NCBI GenBank assembly: GCA_002725175.2
Contig: PBQX02000023.1
Location: 1-53,946, forward strand
Reading direction: 5' to 3'
From: CACKLF01 sp002725175
GTDB lineage: Bacteria > Pseudomonadota > Alphaproteobacteria > Rhodobacterales > Rhodobacteraceae
DNA length: 53,946 nucleotides
The position numbers and the translations under genes were made by a program. Positions 52,324-53,946 of this stretch are shown in pieces (position 1 is the first letter of the stretch; every line of letters starts with the position of its first letter). Below the pieces are notes generated by a model. It was given only the letters and a program-made list of their open reading frames with translations. It did not search any database and had not been told where the DNA came from.

Positions 52324-53385
52324 GTGTATGGACACTTTATAAATTTGATAACAGAAAAATTAGCCCCTACGCCCCACCAAAATATTAGTACAGATGAAAC
52401 TTTGGAGTTCAAGGTTGAGGATAATGACATTCTTGCAAAACTTTGTGGGCCACTAGAATCTCATATTGCACACTTAGAGATTGCATTCGATACACAACTA
52501 ATTCGGCGTGGGAATACTATATTTATTTCTAATGCTACAAAGCAAAAAACTATTATAAATGAAATATTAAAGTTTTTACATTGTGAGATCGTAAGTGGGA
52601 AAAGAATCGAAATTTCTGATGTTGATATTGCAATAAAATATTTTTCAAGCAATGGAGTTCAAAGGAGCAAAAAAGGCTTGTATGGGGACTTATTAAATGG
52701 AAAAGATGCAGATAAAGAATTTACAAAAAGTGTGGAAATTTTAACGAAAAATAAGCCATTAATACCTAAAACTGACCTGCAAAATTTTTATCTTAAACTT
52801 TTGCTAAGTAAAGAAGTTATTTTCGGTATTGGTCCAGCTGGAACTGGTAAAACATACCTCTCCATCGCAGCGGGTGTGTCGCAATTTCTAAAGGGTAAAG
52901 TGGAAAGAATTATTTTGACTAGGCCAGCAGTTGAGGCGGGAGAACACTTAGGATTTTTGCCTGGAGATATTAAAGATAAAGTGGATCCTTATATGCAGCC
53001 ATTATATGATTCATTATATGATTTCCTGCCCAGTAGCCAAGTGGCAAAAATGATAGATTCTGGGAAAATTCAAGTAATTCCGTTGGCTTTTATGAGGGGG
53101 AGAACCTTAGCTAATTCTTTTATAATCTTAGATGAAGCTCAAAATACAACTAAAATCCAAATGAAAATGTTTTTGACCCGGTTGGGGCAAAATTCTCAAA
53201 TGGTTATAACAGGGGATTTGACTCAAATAGATTTGGGAAAACCTTCAGAAAGCGGACTATTGCAGGCCTTTAAAGTATTAAAAAAACTACCAGGTATAGG
53301 TTTCGCTATCTTTGAGTCCTCTGATATTGTTAGGCATGCATTGGTAGAAAAGATAGTACTAGCTTATAATGAAAAAAAATTATAA
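52324..53385 (+). CDS. PhoH-family ATPase (PhoL/YbeZ-like)
   Basis: A 353-residue P-loop ATPase. Walker A is GPAGTGKT (170-177), Walker B FIILDEAQNTT, and LTRPAVEAGEHLGFLPGD (shown in part as RPAVEAGEHLGFLPGD) is the PhoH block. The N-terminal part is a KH-like segment (LAKLCGPLESHIAHLE). The protein is thought to work with YbeY in rRNA/RNA metabolism, and ybeY overlaps its end here. The GTG at 52324 is used because the ATG two bases upstream reads only six codons; an internal TTG is another possible start. Confidence 0.93.
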   Translation: MYGHFINLITEKLAPTPHQNISTDETLEFKVEDNDILAKLCGPLESHIAHLEIAFDTQLIRRGNTIFISNATKQKTIINEILKFLHCEIVSGKRIEISDVDIAIKYFSSNGVQRSKKGLYGDLLNGKDADKEFTKSVEILTKNKPLIPKTDLQNFYLKLLLSKEVIFGIGPAGTGKTYLSIAAGVSQFLKGKVERIILTRPAVEAGEHLGFLPGDIKDKVDPYMQPLYDSLYDFLPSSQVAKMIDSGKIQVIPLAFMRGRTLANSFIILDEAQNTTKIQMKMFLTRLGQNSQMVITGDLTQIDLGKPSESGLLQAFKVLKKLPGIGFAIFESSDIVRHALVEKIVLAYNEKKL

Positions 53386-53935
53386 ATCAGCTATGAAACT
53401 AAGGAGCAAATATGTTAAGACATCTGTCCGTTTTGAAAAAGAGAGATGGCACGAGGTCGATTTAAAAAAAATTTTTGAATCAAGCCTTTTGTTGGCTTTA
53501 GAAGAATTAAATTATCCAGTAAATTTTTATAGTGCTTCAATCTTTGCCTGTGGATTAGATACGATCAAGAATTTGAATAGAGAATTTTTAAAAAAGGATA
53601 AGTCTACAAATGTACTCTCTTGGCCTCAATTAATATATGAGAAAAAGTCAGGGTCTGACTTCCCAAATATACCAGAGGAGTTTTTTGGTTGTAGAAGAGA
53701 GATTTTCTTAGGAGACATAGCCATATCATATGATTATTGTAAAGATGAATCCGTAAGGTTGGGGGTCCAATTTTTTGAGCATTGTTATAGATTGGCAACA
53801 CATGCAATACTTCATCTATTGGGATTTGATCATCAGGAAGATAAAGATGCAAAAATAATGGAGGGGTTAGAGATGAATTTGCTTTCGCGAATTTTCTCAG
53901 ACTGTTCTCACAACGGAAATGCCAGATTTAATTAA
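53369..53935 (+). CDS. ybeY: Endoribonuclease YbeY (rRNA maturation factor)
   Basis: A 188-residue metal-dependent endoribonuclease for 16S rRNA 3'-end maturation and 70S quality control. The zinc motif HxxxHxxGxDH is intact: His145, His149 and His155 in HAILHLLGFDH. The core block FLGDIAIS is also present. Two ATGs are possible, at 53369 (17-bp overlap with phoH) and 53393 (7 bp after it); neither has a clear ribosome-binding site, and the second gives a length closer to the family. The gene ends 11 bp before the window end, where a CorC-like gene usually follows. Confidence 0.95.
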   Translation: MKKNYKSAMKLRSKYVKTSVRFEKERWHEVDLKKIFESSLLLALEELNYPVNFYSASIFACGLDTIKNLNREFLKKDKSTNVLSWPQLIYEKKSGSDFPNIPEEFFGCRREIFLGDIAISYDYCKDESVRLGVQFFEHCYRLATHAILHLLGFDHQEDKDAKIMEGLEMNLLSRIFSDCSHNGNARFN

Positions 53936-53946
53936 AGGTACTGTGT

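Noticed and set aside
53400..53405. AAGGAG with a following ATG at 53412, considered as the ybeY start
   Set aside because: That ATG is out of the ybeY frame and its frame ends after about 17 codons.

Overview
The window is one gene-dense, visibly AT-rich stretch of an alphaproteobacterial chromosome, probably from a free-living marine lineage. Four blocks have the gene order familiar from Rhodobacterales and close relatives: sdhA-(lipoprotein)-sdhB; glnD-murJ / trpS / usp / nfuA-tsaB-rimI; irr divergent from fabA-fabB-fabI; and miaB-phoH-ybeY. The ethylmalonyl-CoA pathway pair ecm/ccr, a BMP-type nucleoside-like ABC importer and a dimethylglycine-dehydrogenase-like FAD/folate enzyme fit a heterotroph living on C2 compounds, nucleosides and methylated amines. 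I cannot name the genus from sequence alone. Scattered single N bases lie mostly at third codon positions in the gene I checked, so the sequence looks like a consensus over closely related strains.

Layout. 1-1847: end of the succinate dehydrogenase operon. 1844-5272: ethylmalonyl-CoA mutase and crotonyl-CoA carboxylase/reductase, divergent from a shared 177-bp regulatory gap. 5279-6957: a TSUP anion exporter translationally coupled to a TIGR02186-like membrane-anchored protein. 7070-11972: a four-gene BMP/ABC importer. 12112-15376: rimI, tsaB (frameshifted), nfuA, usp, trpS. 15498-21695: rhomboid protease, murJ-glnD, and an LpoA/LppC-like lipoprotein (frameshifted). 21779-24899: rsmI, gshB, a HAD hydrolase, a YhhQ-like transporter. 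24906-29266: smpB, dapA, a lytic transglycosylase, a DMT exporter. 29496-37953: smc, sseA, a GNAT protein, an aromatic/aspartate aminotransferase, acetyl-CoA synthetase, an I78-like lipoprotein. 37966-43417: a DNA-damage mutagenesis cassette. 43502-48266: irr, fabA-fabB-fabI, a threonine/serine dehydratase, a CDP-alcohol phosphatidyltransferase. 48278-50764: the FAD/GcvT-type dehydrogenase. 50925-53935: miaB, phoH, ybeY. There is no gene-free stretch above 300 bp. I found no tRNA, rRNA, CRISPR array, prophage or insertion sequence.

The most unusual part is 37966-43448. It resembles the SOS mutasome (imuA-imuB-dnaE2) but has no imuA. In the middle position it carries a class I SAM-dependent methyltransferase almost fused to dnaE2 (2-bp gap). 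DnaE2 stops before its usual C-terminal OB-fold region. A perfect alphaproteobacterial LexA motif, GTTC-N7-GTTC, sits 17 bp upstream of imuB. An SOS-induced translesion operon with a methyltransferase in place of ImuA is the best candidate here for an undescribed system.

Other points. Two otherwise intact genes, tsaB and the lppC-like gene, are each broken by one missing A in a run of 10-11 A (sequencing error or transcriptional slippage). All seven convergent gene pairs overlap or are at most 12 bp apart, and three share a palindromic stop tetramer, leaving no room for terminator hairpins between them.
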